A stretch of 64,000 nucleotides of DNA from assembly GCA_951640195.1 (NCBI GenBank), contig OX621164.1:1717098-1781097 (forward strand). The letters run 5' to 3'. The notes beneath the pieces are model-generated. The model ran no database searches, was not told where the DNA came from, and was given only the letters and a program-made list of their open reading frames with translations. Within the stretch, counting starts at the first letter, position 1. Each line of letters opens with the position of its first letter. This document shows positions 11,249 to 22,512 of this stretch, piece by piece. This stretch comes from Porpolomopsis calyptriformis (lineage: Eukaryota > Basidiomycota > Agaricomycetes > Agaricales > Hygrophoraceae). The translations under genes were made by a program, and so were the position numbers.

Positions 11249-12624
11249 TCAGGCGGAAGACAATGAGGGAAAAGCCGACTCGTCGTCCACATTGACCGAA
11301 GTATCAATGTTGGGACGGGCTCTGGGTGCATCACGGCCGCGACGGGGCCGGTCACCTCGGTCGCCTCGATCGCCTCGATCACCTCGATCACCGCCACCAC
11401 CACGGCCACGGCCACGGGAGGGACGATCGAAATGGGCGTTGATTTCGAGGAACACCTTTTCTTCCTTCTTGGTGCGCGACTTGTGAGCGGATTTGGTCTA
11501 TAATGTGTATAAGTGACCAAGATGGCGGACAGAGGAGAGAGAGGGGAAACACCTTTCCAACAAAATACGAGGCTGCTTCCTCGTCTTTCTTGAGGGGGAC
11601 AGCATCTTTCCAGATGTCGTCGCCAGCACCTTCGTTTGCCTTTCTGGGGCCATCCAACTTGGGGATGATCTCGGCTTCTTTCTGTTGGGCGCGGTATTGA
11701 GCAAGAGTTAGGGTATTATCCTCTTCTTCCTCCCTATCCCGACCCCTGCGGGTGTCGCGCTCAGGACCAGCATTTGGGGCGGTTTCGGGATCAGCGGCAG
11801 GAGTATCGGTAGAAACGGGAGTGCCCCATGAATCGTCAGCAGCGGCGGGCGCTGGTGTTCCCCAGTCCTCGTTAGCAGCACCTCCCCAGTCATTGTTCGC
11901 GTCAGGGGCGGGATCGTTGTTGGCACCGGCACCCCAATCGTTGGTTCCGCCCGCGGCCCAGTCGTTGGTACCTTCGATAGCGGCGTCGTTGTTAGCGGCC
12001 TCCTCGACCCTCAGTTCGGCAATACCGTCGTCTCCACCCCAAGATTGATGAACTTTTTTGTCCGAGTCACTTGAGATGTATGAGATGGGTGAGAGGATGT
12101 GTTGGGAGGGTGATAACGTACGTTCTTCCGGTCTGGCTGTGCTTATCGAATTGGCGGCCACGACCGGTATCGGCACCGGCTCTGGAGCGATCACCGCGAC
12201 CTCTGCCTCTTCCGCGGCCACGGGGGGCATCAGCACGTGCATCATCATTGGCTGATGGAAGGAAGAGACAATAAGATGGGGGGGACACGAGATGGAGCGC
12301 GATTACCGACCTTTTTTCTGGGCGGTATCTGCAGCGGGAGCGGAAGGGTCATCTAGGTTCTGGTCCCTAGATTTATTGGCGGAAGCGCCGCCTCGTTGGT
12401 AATAACGACCACCCCGAGAGGCGGGACCGCCTCTGGGTTTTTGGGATGCTCGAGGGGGAGGAGAAGAGACTTGCTGGGTATCTGTGGGGGGAGGGGCAGG
12501 AGCCGGGGATGCGGGACGAGAAGGATCCTCATCTGATAAAAGAAAGGGTTGAGGGAGGGTCAACGAGAGATGGATTGTATTGACCGTCAAGGATTGAGAA
12601 AGGGTTCTTTGTGGCCACCGACAT
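11249..12624 (-). CDS. Stm1/SERBP1 (HABP4)-like ribosome- and mRNA-binding protein
   Basis: This family clamps inactive 80S ribosomes and binds mRNA. The start MSVATKNPFSILD is typical. Then come RGG-type segments (GGPASRGGRYYQRGG, APRGRGRGRGRGDRSRAG), the family motif RQFDKHSQTGRTDSDKKVHQ followed by SWGGDD, a stretch with repeated NDW/DWG units, EDNTLTLAQYRAQQKEAEI, and a C-terminal arginine-rich tail with tandem GDR units ending ESAFPSLSSA. Four introns are inferred. The position of the HABP4/PAI-RBP1 box and the acidic TLxxY helix support the call. The extended WG-rich linker is unusual compared with yeast Stm1. The gene is on the minus strand, and its upstream region faces Spp1. Confidence 0.87.
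11350..11391. repeat. 9-bp tandem repeat in the Stm1-like gene
   Basis: About four to five copies of a 9-bp unit (consensus TCGATCGCC on the plus strand), in frame on the minus strand, give a run of Gly-Asp-Arg units in the C-terminal arginine-rich tail. Copy number may vary between strains. Confidence 0.7.
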
Positions 12625-13260
12625 GATTGACGGGGCTGACGCGATGAGAACGCGAGCTAGGGTGGTGGTGGTGGATGAGATGGTGGTCTGTAATCCTTTT
12701 TTTCGCCTTTTTTTCGTCGATAAATTTTGGAGACCCCTGAGAGTGAGTGTCCGGGTCCTGGGGAGTAAGCCACAACATGTAAACTGTACAGTTTTTAAAA
12801 ACTATTTAAATTAAATAATTGTAATTAAATTTTTCAGCTTTAACCAGGTACGTCCGTTTCTTCCTCTCTTCAATCCTTGCTGATAATATCACTCAGCGAC
12901 TGAAAAAGCATCTCGACGATGACTTGCTCGCCTGATTTCGGGACTGATGCCGAGTCGAGGATATCCGAGACCGTCATAGTCAGCTGGAGATCAACCAAAA
13001 CGACGAGGCTTGGGTGCGGTGTGCTCGTCTCTTTCGACCGTTCGTGGTCATCGTATGGGTTACGCTGCAATGTCTTGTTGTACAAATTTATCGAAAAAAA
13101 AAATCAAAAAAAAAAATCAATTTCTAAAATCAGCCTTTTGACCGTTATCATATCTCCCGACAAACGTTTACCGACGCCCCCCCGACATCGACATCGACAT
13201 CGACAACGCCACTGATTTCTACGACAACCACGACAATTAACGACAACCACGAATCCCGTC
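12625..13260. other. Divergent intergenic region, Stm1-like / SPP1
   Basis: 636 bp between two divergent genes. It holds an A/T-rich patch at about 12785-12835, two A-runs at 13094-13120 and a (CGACAT)n microsatellite at 13183-13205, probably in the SPP1 leader. A 71-codon frame on the minus strand (12870-13085) opens with TTG rather than ATG and resembles nothing I know, so I do not call it a gene. Promoters for both genes are inferred here. Confidence 0.45.
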
Positions 13261-16200
13261 ATGCCTTCATCCAGGAGACTTGATATCAACTCCCTTCTTT
13301 GCGTAAACCAAGATCCGCTTGCTCGTTCTCCTCCCCCGCCAACCCCTTCATCCACTCTCCCTCCTTCCTCTCCCCTCCTCGATCCCGTCATCCTCGCCCC
13401 TCACCTCCGCAACCCTCGCGCATGCCCAGAATCAATCTCCACCCTCCCCCATCCTTCCTCCCAAACACATTCCCCCCGTTCCCCGCCCGTCCTTCGCGCC
13501 AGACATAACGACACTCAACAGCCAGCTCCCATCCTCTCCCATCCCTTCGTTCTCCACCACGATCAACGTCAACCCAACCCCGAATCCACTCGCCATCAAT
13601 CCCACCGACCTTGGCAATCCCATCCTGCCGAACGCCCGCCTTATCAGACCAACTCTCATCCCTCCTCTTCATCTCGTTCACATTCCCACTCTCCCACAGT
13701 CTCTTACTCGTATCACCCACCCTCTCTTCCCTCCTTCTCCCCTCCTTCCTCGCATGCAAATCAACCCCGACTCGACTCCTCATCCTTATCGTCTCAGTAT
13801 CCTCGCCCTACTTCCCCGCTCCCTTTCTTTCCAAACTCCCAGTCTACGGTCCGCCATCCTTCACCCTCTTCATCTTCCCATCCACCCCACCCTCCGTCCT
13901 TCCACCACCCCCCTTCTAATCTCAACCTGCCCTCAAGCTCAAACACTATCCCTACCCCCAGCCCATTCGCTATCAGCTCTCACGCTAGCCCTCTCCCCCC
14001 ATCTCCCATCCCAATAAAGCGTCCCTTCATAGGTCTCGAGGCCCTTGTGCATGCTGCTTCAGAAGAAAGGAAAAGACTGAGTGGCAGCACCGCTTCTCCC
14101 ACCTCCTCCACCGGAATGAAACCAGCCACAACTCCCTCTGTAAACTCTCCCATCCTCACTCCCGGCAGCTCTGGCCCTCAGCCGTCATCGCAGCACCATC
14201 GGTTACGTCACTCAGAGAAGGACCGCAGGCCGTCCGATGTCAGTCCGGTATCGGAGCAATCCCGGCGTAGAGTTTCTCCGCCCCTTTATCACCACCACCC
14301 AGAGAGGGAAAATCCCCTTGTCGGTGACACCAAAGAAAGGAGTGACCACTACGCTTTCCACCCCCGTCATCACTCACTCGGTATGCCGACGGAAGAAGCC
14401 ACTGGTTCTCTCAGACATCCCATCCCTATTCATTCCTCCCAACACCGCACCCAAACCAGGGTCTTTTCTGACAGTCCACTCACTGAGGATCGCCCCCCAA
14501 GATCCAGGGGGGCGTTTATGTATCCGACTCAACCACAACATGATTCCCAGCATATGCCATCGTCCGAATCATCGAGTAACTCGCCAACAACGCTTGGACA
14601 TCGACCTCACCGTTTGGCCGTAGACACAGGCAACCAAGTCGCTCACTACCCCAAAGGCAGATCAGCAGACCCATCTTCTGAACCATCACACGAGTTCAAG
14701 ATGGAAGTTTGGGCCCATAGTGTGGAGGGCGCCAGACGCGGGTCCCAATCGTCTCTTCACCAAGATCACAAGCTAGAGCGTAAGGACACGCATCTCGGTT
14801 CAACCGTGGTGGACCTGGAGCAAACTATTCCTTCCCACTATCAGCAATCTCTCCTCCAAGAGCAGGCCCCCAGACTCTCAGAACCTGATCTTATTCGCCG
14901 TCGCCGTCGTGCCAGTAGTCCTAATAGTACCGGCAATACACCAGCTAAGAAGAAACAAAGACATATACCTGGTTCACGTTCCGGACCCGAAACCACGATC
15001 GCAGATGTTCATCTCTCTTCCGACCAACAATCACGATATTCCACACAGTTCATCTCGGCCGACCCAACGCCCGGTAATGCAGAGGCCGATGTCAAGTATT
15101 CCTCGAGGAATTTGCCTGTAGAACATCAAGCCGAGCAGAAGCTTAACAGTTCCGACCAAATCTCGGGCGCTGTGGGGGGGATTGGACGCCAATCATTAGT
15201 GGACGCGGGTAAGCTCAAGACCGAGCAACTGGACAAATCCCCACAACTTTTTCCTTCTAGCGAAGGTAGCGGTGGTGAGCCGATCGAGCATAGTCAAGAC
15301 CCGCTACCTGACCATGGCCTTGTCACTCAGACGGGAAAACCAATTCAAGAACAAGATCCACATGAATGGCTCATTGAGCACTACGCCAAGTCCCCTCCGT
15401 TCGCCCTCGGTGTGGGACTCGTTACCCGAGAATCTTACCCCTCACCCAAACCGCAATTTGCAATGTCGCCAGGGCCCAAGACCCCCGACGCTGATCCCGT
15501 TGCTCATCCTAAAACAGTTCAGCTCGCTGGCCCCGATGTACCTGCAAAGGTGGAAATGGACGACACCGATCTTGTGAGCGAACTTGTCGCAGAGACTTTG
15601 GACGGTGCAGAGCATGATCCTGTTACCATGGAAGTCGACGTTGAAGATGAATTGTTAAGTCTAGTTGATCATAGACCTTCCTCGTCTCACCCCCCACGTA
15701 AAGCGCCTCCTTCCCTAATCCCGCTATCGCCCATAAACTACCCTCCTGTCCAATGTCCCCCCAGTCTGAGCAACTATGACTCTCATTCCCAATATGCTTC
15801 ACCTACAGGGCTGCATGTTACAGCATCGTCCTCGTCGTCCTTCTTGGTTCCCGCGGAAGGTCTCATTCCGCCGACAAATGCCCCTCCTCTGACATCGGAA
15901 CGTGGATCGATGCCTCCGCCTTCTGCCACGACTGTCAATACCCCCACCGGACCCCCGAAAAGGGGGGAGCGCGTCGGATCTGTTGCTGCAATATCTGGGA
16001 CCAAAAAGAAAAAAGACAGCGCTGCCAAGGTTCATTTTCTTCCCCTACTCGAGTACTTTTACCTCACTCACGCACTCAATTTTAGGTTCCTGCGAAGCCC
16101 AAACCCCCACCTAAGCCACGGCCGAAGCTTGGGCCGAAATCAAAGGCTAAAACCGTCCTGCATGGTTCTGCCTCAACTCCCACCGAGAAGGGTATGAAAG

Positions 16201-17587
16201 GGTCGCCTTTTCCACCTGTTGTCCCCGCAGCAGCGACAACTTCTGTGTCAGCTGGTGCTTCCCGTTCGCGGTCCACATCTGTCATGCCCCGTGGATCCGC
16301 AGGACCGGAAGGTGATGCAAAGGCGGAAATGGAAGAGGTCGATGTGGACGGAGAGGATATGGACAGGGAAGAAATATACTGCATTTGCAAGACTAGAAAC
16401 GAAGAGGATCGAGTGATGATCGCCTGTGATCGGTTGGTCTCTATTTTATGCCACCGATTCTGAATTCCGAAATCTGACACCCGCACTTTTTCAGATGCGA
16501 CGAGTGGTACCACCCACATTGCGTAGATATGCCAGACCTTGAGGTAGACTTGGTGGATCAATTTATATGTCCACCCTGTATCGAAAGTAGGTTGCCATGT
16601 CTTGGCCGGATCCCAAATATTGATGCCCAGAAACTACAGAAACCCCTGAACTTGCTCAAAAAACGACCTATAAGCAGCGCTGTTTGTCCGGACTCAACCA
16701 TCTCGATCCTTCCTCTTCCGACGCTTGTCATAGACCTGCTCGTGGTTTATACTCGAAATATTGCTCGGATGATTGTGGCATCAAATACATGCAATCACGC
16801 ATCAACGAGTGGGTCAAGAAAGGCGGTAAACGAGCGAAACTGTGGGAGAGCGTTAAAGATGCTGAGAAAAGAGAGGGCTTTGTGGTTCCAGCAGAAGAAC
16901 CAACAACGTCAACAAAAGCGGACACAGATGTGAAAAATAGTGTCGTGTCTACTGCCAACGCTAAGTCAAGCAGGATCGACAGGGAGACTCGGCGGCTCCG
17001 TTCTCAGCTTGAACGAATAGTGTCGTTGCGAGAGCGGATTAAAAATGAAATGGAGGTGGTATTATGGAGGAAGCGCTTGCTCGAGCTGGCAATGGAGCGG
17101 GCTGAAAATGTGGATCAATGTGGTTGGGACCAGAGGCTCCTCTTTGATGAGGTAGAGTGGGTAGATTTCGGAACAGATGCTTTGGAGAGTTATGAAGAGA
17201 TCGGGCGAACGCATTCGGAGGATGGCGATGTAGAGCGAGGGGAGGGTGAGTGGTGGTGTATGGGGAAAAAGAAATGTGGACGTCACTTTGGGTGAGTTTG
17301 CGAATAATAATAATCTCTGGCTTGTTGTTCATTTGTTTCTCAGGTGGCAAGCTTTGCGCTCCAAGGACGTGGCCCTCGAAACGCAACAGAAAGAGGAAGC
17401 GCTGCTAAAACTTACCTCCCAAGAACGCGAGATCCGGAAATGTTTGGAAGATATTGTCGATCAAGATCGCACCACTAATGATCCTTTGGAGACACTCTCG
17501 AAGTCTTTCAAGGCAGTCCCGTTCAAGGGCAAGACGAACCTGAATGGTGAACTGTCGAAGAAGGGGAGAAAAAGAAAGAACCAATAG
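13261..17587 (+). CDS. SPP1: COMPASS (Set1C) PHD-finger subunit Spp1/CFP1-like, with a very long N-terminus
   Basis: Spp1 reads H3K4me3 and regulates Set1 methyltransferase. A single exon of about 920 codons (13261-16028) encodes a Ser/Pro/His-rich, low-complexity region. After a 57-bp intron comes a basic KPKPPPKPRPKLGPK stretch, then a PHD finger: EEIYCICKTRNEEDRVMIAC, CDEWYHPHCVDMP and QFICPPC, with the C4HC3 ligands and the aromatic Trp in place. A second zinc-binding segment follows (CHRPARGLYSKYCSDDCG), which is the Spp1/CXXC1 signature. A coiled coil comes next (SSRIDRETRRLRSQLERIV onward), ending in a basic tail KKGRKRKNQ and TAG at 17585-17587. Known Spp1 proteins are about 350 residues. 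Here the conserved part is normal and the extension is extra. Confidence 0.85.
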
Positions 17588-17792
17588 AATTTATCGTTAT
17601 CGTCAGAACCTTTGCTTTGCCCACTGCTTTCTTGCTCGATTGTGTCTGGCCACGTTACACTTAGGGAACTCAGCAACGATTAGGGATTGCATGCAATACT
17701 CATTAAACATGTACATGCGTGGATGTCACTAGGGAGAATGAAGGCGTTATGAATCTGCCAATATACAACCGTCCCCCCGCTGGTAATAATGA

Positions 17793-18448
17793 TCAGTAAC
17801 CATCGCCTTCGCCTCCCTCTTTACAGAAACCCTTTCGCTCATATAGAACTTGTGACTTGATTTCTTCACGTCGTTTCTTGATTGCGATATCGTTTTGATG
17901 GTATGCTTCGAGGATATCGTACTCCACTTGTCGCAGAGGAATGTCGTCTTCCTGGTCGAGATCCTTTGAAAAAATATCACGGCGAGTATGACATTGTACA
18001 GCGAGCGTCAGTGGGAAAATGAGAGGAGGGGGGAGGAACCTCACAATTTCGCCCAGGAGGACGACGTTCTCGCCGCGAATGAGAAAGAGACCGTGCCAAT
18101 GTTCGGCAAACGCATTCCCGTGGTATATCCGTTCGATTGTGTCTTCGAGGACGAGATTGGCTGTTTGTTGAAAGATGTGGTGCACACAGGTAAGATCTCA
18201 AGGTGAAAACAAGAAAAAGAAAATGGAAAGCTCACCGAATTGGTCATAAGATCGTAGTACGCCATGAAGTTTTCTGCCATCTCTCAGAATCACCAACATC
18301 TTCCCTGATCAGGGGCGACAGCCCATATGAAGGAAGGAAGGTTGGGCAGGGTCGGTAGCTGGTGTTGTAGCTGAATACTTGGAGCAGACGTACTGTCTAC
18401 GCAATCCACAAGCGATCCTGAAGTTGTAAATGGGATGAGTGAATCCAT
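17793..18448 (-). CDS. LSM1: U6 snRNA-associated Sm-like protein LSm1 (mRNA decay)
   Basis: LSm1 defines the cytoplasmic Lsm1-7 ring that promotes decapping. Exons give [40 protein letters not shown] (Sm1 motif), [40 protein letters not shown] (Sm2 motif IRGENV) and [20 protein letters not shown], with a charged C-terminal helix. The alignment with LSm1 is continuous once three introns are removed. The start at 18446-18448 is the only ATG that preserves the Sm fold. The stop is at 17793-17795. A tRNA gene lies in its upstream region. Confidence 0.95.
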
Positions 18449-18525
18449 GGCACTCAGTTTGGGTTTTTTACGACGAAATCGCGTGGAGATGTGGTGATTG
18501 TGGTTAAAGATGAAAAAGAAAATTT

Positions 18526-18632
18526 CGCTGACAGCAGGATTTGAACCTACGCGGTGAAACACCAAGTGATAATAGGCAGTGACAGAAGTCACGCGTTCAA
18601 ATCACTCGCCTTAACGACTCGGCCATATCAGC
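18526..18632 (-). tRNA. tRNA-Ser(UGA) with an intron
   Basis: Read 5'->3' on the minus strand from 18632: the acceptor stem GCTGATA pairs with TGTCAGC (one G-T wobble), with discriminator G at 18526. The D arm is TGGCCGAGTCGTTAAGGC, of the serine/leucine type. The anticodon stem AGTGA/TCACT encloses TT-TGA-A followed by a roughly 25-nt intron just 3' of position 37. The long variable arm GGTG-TTT-CACC and the T arm GTAGG-TTCAAAT-CCTGC complete a class II tRNA of about 82 nt when spliced. Anticodon UGA reads UCA serine codons. It lies between LSM1 and the NDUFA5 gene. I call it intact. Confidence 0.9.
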
Positions 18633-18740
18633 TCATCTCGGGTTATCCAAAGTGGACATCATGTCTTGCTATGACCGTGGAGTGTTTAGAGACAGTAAGG
18701 TTACTAGACATTAACGTGACTTATGAGGGTCGATGACCAG

Positions 18741-19181
18741 TCACGACGAGCCCTGGCCAAAATATTCCCATTGCCCTGGTTCAGGTTTCTCCACCAGAGG
18801 CTCCCATCTAAAAGATGAATCCATGCTGAGCGGATCGACAGGTTTGGATGTTCAGACTCACGCCTTCCACTCAAGCATTTTTGAGACAAGGTGCAGTTCG
18901 TCGGAGGCGATATCGAGCGACTCTTCTATCTGTCCCTCATTTAATCCCTTCTCGACCGTGGCGATATCTCCGTTCGCGCCCTGTACGATGGTCAGCTTGC
19001 GCTGTGTGAGTGCTTCGACGCCTTGTCGATAGACAGATGTCGGAGGGATAGAAGAAATCAATGATAATGTAGTTTGGTACGTTTTGCAGAGCTCTGGGAT
19101 GGGATCAGGATGGACTGGAAGACCATGGATCCCGGTCGTTTTCTTCACGACTTGGAGAAGAGTAGGCGTAAGACGGAACAT
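18741..19181 (-). CDS. Mitochondrial complex I subunit NDUFA5 (B13)
   Basis: Accessory subunit of NADH:ubiquinone oxidoreductase in the peripheral arm. Exon 1 encodes MFRLTPTLLQVVKKTTGIHG, LPVHPDPIPELCKTYQTTLS and SVYRQGVEALTQRKLTIVQG, then a helical acidic stretch. After one 57-bp intron the C-terminus reads WEPLVEKPEPGQWEYFGQGS and stops at 18741-18743. The TTGI.GL.VHP and W.YF signatures are those of the ETC complex I subunit NDUFA5 family, and the length of about 127 residues fits. Its start codon is only 31 bp from the divergent start of the mitochondrial bL32m gene. Confidence 0.92.
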
Positions 19182-19212
19182 GGTCGGAGTTTGACTTCCT
19201 TCCCGAACGAAA

Positions 19213-19655
19213 ATGGGAACGCTGATTTATGAGACACGCACAACGCTCCTTCCTGCTCTCCGATTCACCCTTCAGAGACCAAATTTCGTGGGGGATTTCA
19301 TCTCGTCTCTTTTCCCGCTACCCAGACTGTCAATACCGCCACTCCAATCATTGCTTGAGCTCCTTCCCCCATTCCTGCTAGCCGTTCCCAAGAAAAAGAC
19401 ATCTCACTCAAGGAAAGCTATGCGAAGCGCCAATAAGGGCCTGAAGGACAAGAAAAGTTCGTAGAATCTCAATTTAACAATCTCTTGTGACTGTGATTCT
19501 ATTTAGATATCGTCAACTGTCCCGGCTGCGGTTCACCTAAGCTAGCGCATCATCTGTGCTCATTTTGCTATACATCCTTGAGCCGCAGATGGAAAGCGAA
19601 AGCAGCCCGAGAGGCGGAAAGTAGTACATTTGCTGGCATTCCTGATTTATCATGA
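19213..19655 (+). CDS. MRPL32: Mitochondrial ribosomal protein bL32m
   Basis: Large-subunit protein of the mitoribosome. In yeast its maturation by the m-AAA protease gates assembly. The N-terminus (MGTLIYETRTTLLPALRFTL and on) is a mitochondrial presequence-like extension. The mature motif AVPKKKTSHSRKAMRSANKG follows. After one intron (starting GTTCGTAG at about 19457) come NIVNCPGCGSPKLAHHLCSF and CYTSLSRRWKAKAAREAE, with the CxxC..CxxC zinc ligands. The stop TGA is at 19653-19655. All bL32 features are present. Confidence 0.94.
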
Positions 19656-20262
19656 TAGATCGTGAGTTACAAGAAAACTAAGCGGTGTATAACCGTTGAC
19701 TTGGACTCCTCGGCAGGGAGACAATCTATGTTTCGCGCTGGAAAATCCCCAGAGTTTGCTTCTTTAGTTACGTGGCCACTCCAAACGTCCTAAAAAAGTA
19801 TATCAGAATGTTGAATGCAAAGACCATATATCAGGATGAAGCTCAGAAAGTCATTCATGTCAGTGATGCACGAGCAAGATGGTTGCTGTGAATCAAGTCG
19901 ACTAAGAGGTGCCAGTTGGGTTGGTGATACAACACTCGTCACGAAAGAGACGGGATCGCAGGTAAACACTCACTTCGACGTTCTGTCGTACCCGTTGGCT
20001 TTTGATAAAAATTTTATTCTGCGCCGCTTTAAATGGATCACAGATCACGTGGATTCAGCATACAACACAAGGCTGCATACAAGCCGTCGTATTTTGGCCT
20101 TCATTTTACGCAACATTCACCCAAGGTTCGTGTCAGTATCGTCCAGACTGATCCATAGCAAAACACACTGGGACTGCCAAGAGGTAGCACGGTGGAATTT
20201 TGTGTTGGATCGTCTTGGAGGCCTCTGGATGACCCTCAAGCTAACCCACATCAGTCCTCAGA
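19656..20262. other. Intergenic region upstream of uS3
   Basis: 607 bp with no credible gene. A 162-codon frame across 19815-20303 runs into uS3 in another frame, has no recognisable motif, and is rejected. The region should hold the bL32m 3' end and the uS3 promoter and leader. Confidence 0.4.
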
Positions 20263-21207
20263 ATGGCTGCTCAAGTCAGCAAAAAGCGAAAGTTCGTCGC
20301 TGATGGCGTCTTCCGCGCAGAACTCAACGAATTTTTCACACGCGAACTTGCTGGCGAAGGCTACTCTGGTTGCGATGTCCGTGTCACTCATGCACGCACT
20401 GAGGTACTTCCCTGCGTACCAACAGCCGACACGCTTGCTTACATCTCTGACGACTTAGATTATCATTCGCGCTACGCATACCCAAGAGGTCCTTGGAGAG
20501 AAGGGTCGACGGATTCGTGAACTTACCGCCCTTGTCCAGAAACGTTTCAAATTTCCCGAAAATTCCCTAGAATTGTATGCTGAAAAGGTCCAATACCGTG
20601 GCCTTTCTGCCATCGCACAGTGCGAGAGTTTGAGGTACAAACTTCTCGGCGGCCTTGCCGTCCGCAGGTACGGATTCCACTCGATCGCCAGACTCATCAT
20701 TCTGACCCTGCCCTCTCCGTCTAGGGCGTGTTACGGCGTTCTTCGTTTCGTCATGGAGTCTGGGGCAAAGGGTTGTGAAGTTGTGGTGTCCGGCAAGCTT
20801 CGTGCTGCCCGTGCAAAGTCCATGAAATTTACTGATGGATTCATGATTCACTCCGGCCAACCTGCTCGCGATTTTGTGGACTATGCTGTCCGCCACGTCC
20901 TGCTCAAACAGGGTGTTTTGGGTATTAAAGTGAAAATGTAAGTTGTAACAAACGTTCATCTTACGCATATCATATTTTAACCCTTTTCGTCCATCCAAGA
21001 ATGAAAGGGTCCGATCCTGAAGGCCAGCTTGGTCCCCGCAAGCCTCTCCCGGATTCCGTCCAAATTCTTGAACCCCCGGTCGATAAAATTGTTTCGGAAC
21101 CTTTGTCAGAGCAGCGAGAGCCTGTTCCTGCACCTGCAGTGGAGGATTCGACGTACCTCGTGCAGGAAACTTATCAGCCTGAACTTGGGGAACAGCCTGT
21201 GTTTTAA
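20263..21207 (+). CDS. RPS3: 40S ribosomal protein uS3
   Basis: Small-subunit protein at the mRNA entry channel. Exons encode [60 protein letters not shown] (KH domain GxxG loop), [100 protein letters not shown] and a Pro/Glu-rich tail ending LGEQPVF. Three introns were removed (about 20400-20460, 20665-20725, 20938-20999). The protein is full length (about 250 residues). Confidence 0.97.
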
Positions 21208-21363
21208 TCTCCACTGTTAATTGATACTTTTAACGAACAGTTGTTTGCCCAAAGTCCAAGTTTGAAAAGATGATTATGCACGTTCAGTCTATTTAACGCT
21301 AGCGATACAATTATTATTCGTAGTGAATAGGGTCCGATCAATCTGAGGTGGTTCATAACGACG

Positions 21364-22271
21364 TTATTTGGAAACGGTAACGTTCAGCTTTGCCAGCGCG
21401 ATAACGACGGGGACAGCGTAGAAGCTGTATGCAACCCATACCACTGAGATTGTATAATTTTTAGTAAAGCGAAGGTTCCCGTAAGTTAAGTCTGCGTACT
21501 GGTAAACGCATTGCCGATAGCTGAAACAAGGTTAGGGGCTTGTGTTCCTTGGGCAGCAATAGTTGCGTTGAAGTCATCCACGGTCTTCCCGAACCATATT
21601 CGTAGAATAAGGAAAGATGTGACACCTGCAAAAGAAATAAGACGAGGTACACCCGATAGGTTGATTGTCCGACCAATGAAAAATCCAAAGAATCCCATCC
21701 ATGCGACGACTTGTTGGACTTGCGGTTTCCCTAACGCTGCCGACAGCTTCCCACCCATTTTTTCGCGGAAGGAGATCAACGCGTATGTGAAGGAAAAGAG
21801 CGTGGAGAAGAAGAGCGCGATGGAAATGAATGCCGGAGTGCCTGCCATGGGGGCGACCAAGAGCTGATTAAAGCCATCACCGTGTAGCACGGACAAGTCT
21901 GCGAGGAAAAATCAGAAAGAGCAAAGAGGTGACAAGCAGCTGGGGTTACCATAGGTGGGCGACATGGAAGGAAGTGTGCAATTGAGTTTCCCTCCATTCT
22001 TTAATCGCGAGCAAGAGCCTTAAGACTCTGATGAGGACAGCATACCCTCATGGGTAATGTACTCACCCAATGCACCAAGGAAGACACTGGGTCCGTCTAT
22101 GGCTTTCGAAGATTGATTTGAGGGAGATGATGGCGTGACGGTGAGGAGAGCAACTTGATCGTGAAGAAGCATCGTTGGAGCCAAGAAGGCAAACAAGGAG
22201 AGCAGGATAGCCGTGAGGGACAGGATGGGAGCAAGATAGAGAATTACAGCCTTGGATATTCCAGAGATCAT
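21364..22271 (-). CDS. Sur7/PalI-like four-pass plasma-membrane protein
   Basis: The spliced protein has a hydrophobic N-terminus (AVILYLAPILSLTAILLSLF), an extracellular part with Cys in GSCSRLKNGGKLNCTLPSMS, then TM2 (FISIALFFSTLFSFTYALIS), TM3 (VVAWMGFFGFFIGRT), and TM4 (VWVAYSFYAVPVVIALAKLN) before TAA at 21364-21366. Four introns were removed. The last one starts GTACGC at about 21497. One long first loop with paired Cys followed by three clustered helices is the Sur7/PalI (eisosome and pH-signalling) plan, but no signature is strong enough to be certain. It diverges from MPP10, with 241 bp between starts. Confidence 0.6.
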
Positions 22272-22512
22272 TGTTGGTATTTGGTAAAGGTGCGGGTAAA
22301 GAGTGGTGGAAAAATGGGGGTGAATCTAGTAAAAAGCACGACTGGCGGCTTTGAGAAGGGGTGAGTGAGGATTCCAAACGTGAAGAGGCGGCTTTATATA
22401 CCTGGTTGAGGATTTGCATTTCTGAGAACAATAAAGTGGTAACGAACGATTGAACGTAACGCGTCGACCATTGTTTTCTTGTTCTTAAGCTAAATTCGGT
22501 CGTGTTATTGTC

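Noticed and set aside
12870..13085. 71-codon minus-strand frame
   Set aside because: Starts with TTG, resembles no family, and lies in a leader/promoter region.
19815..20303. 162-codon plus-strand frame
   Set aside because: No domain, odd composition, and it overlaps the uS3 start in another frame.
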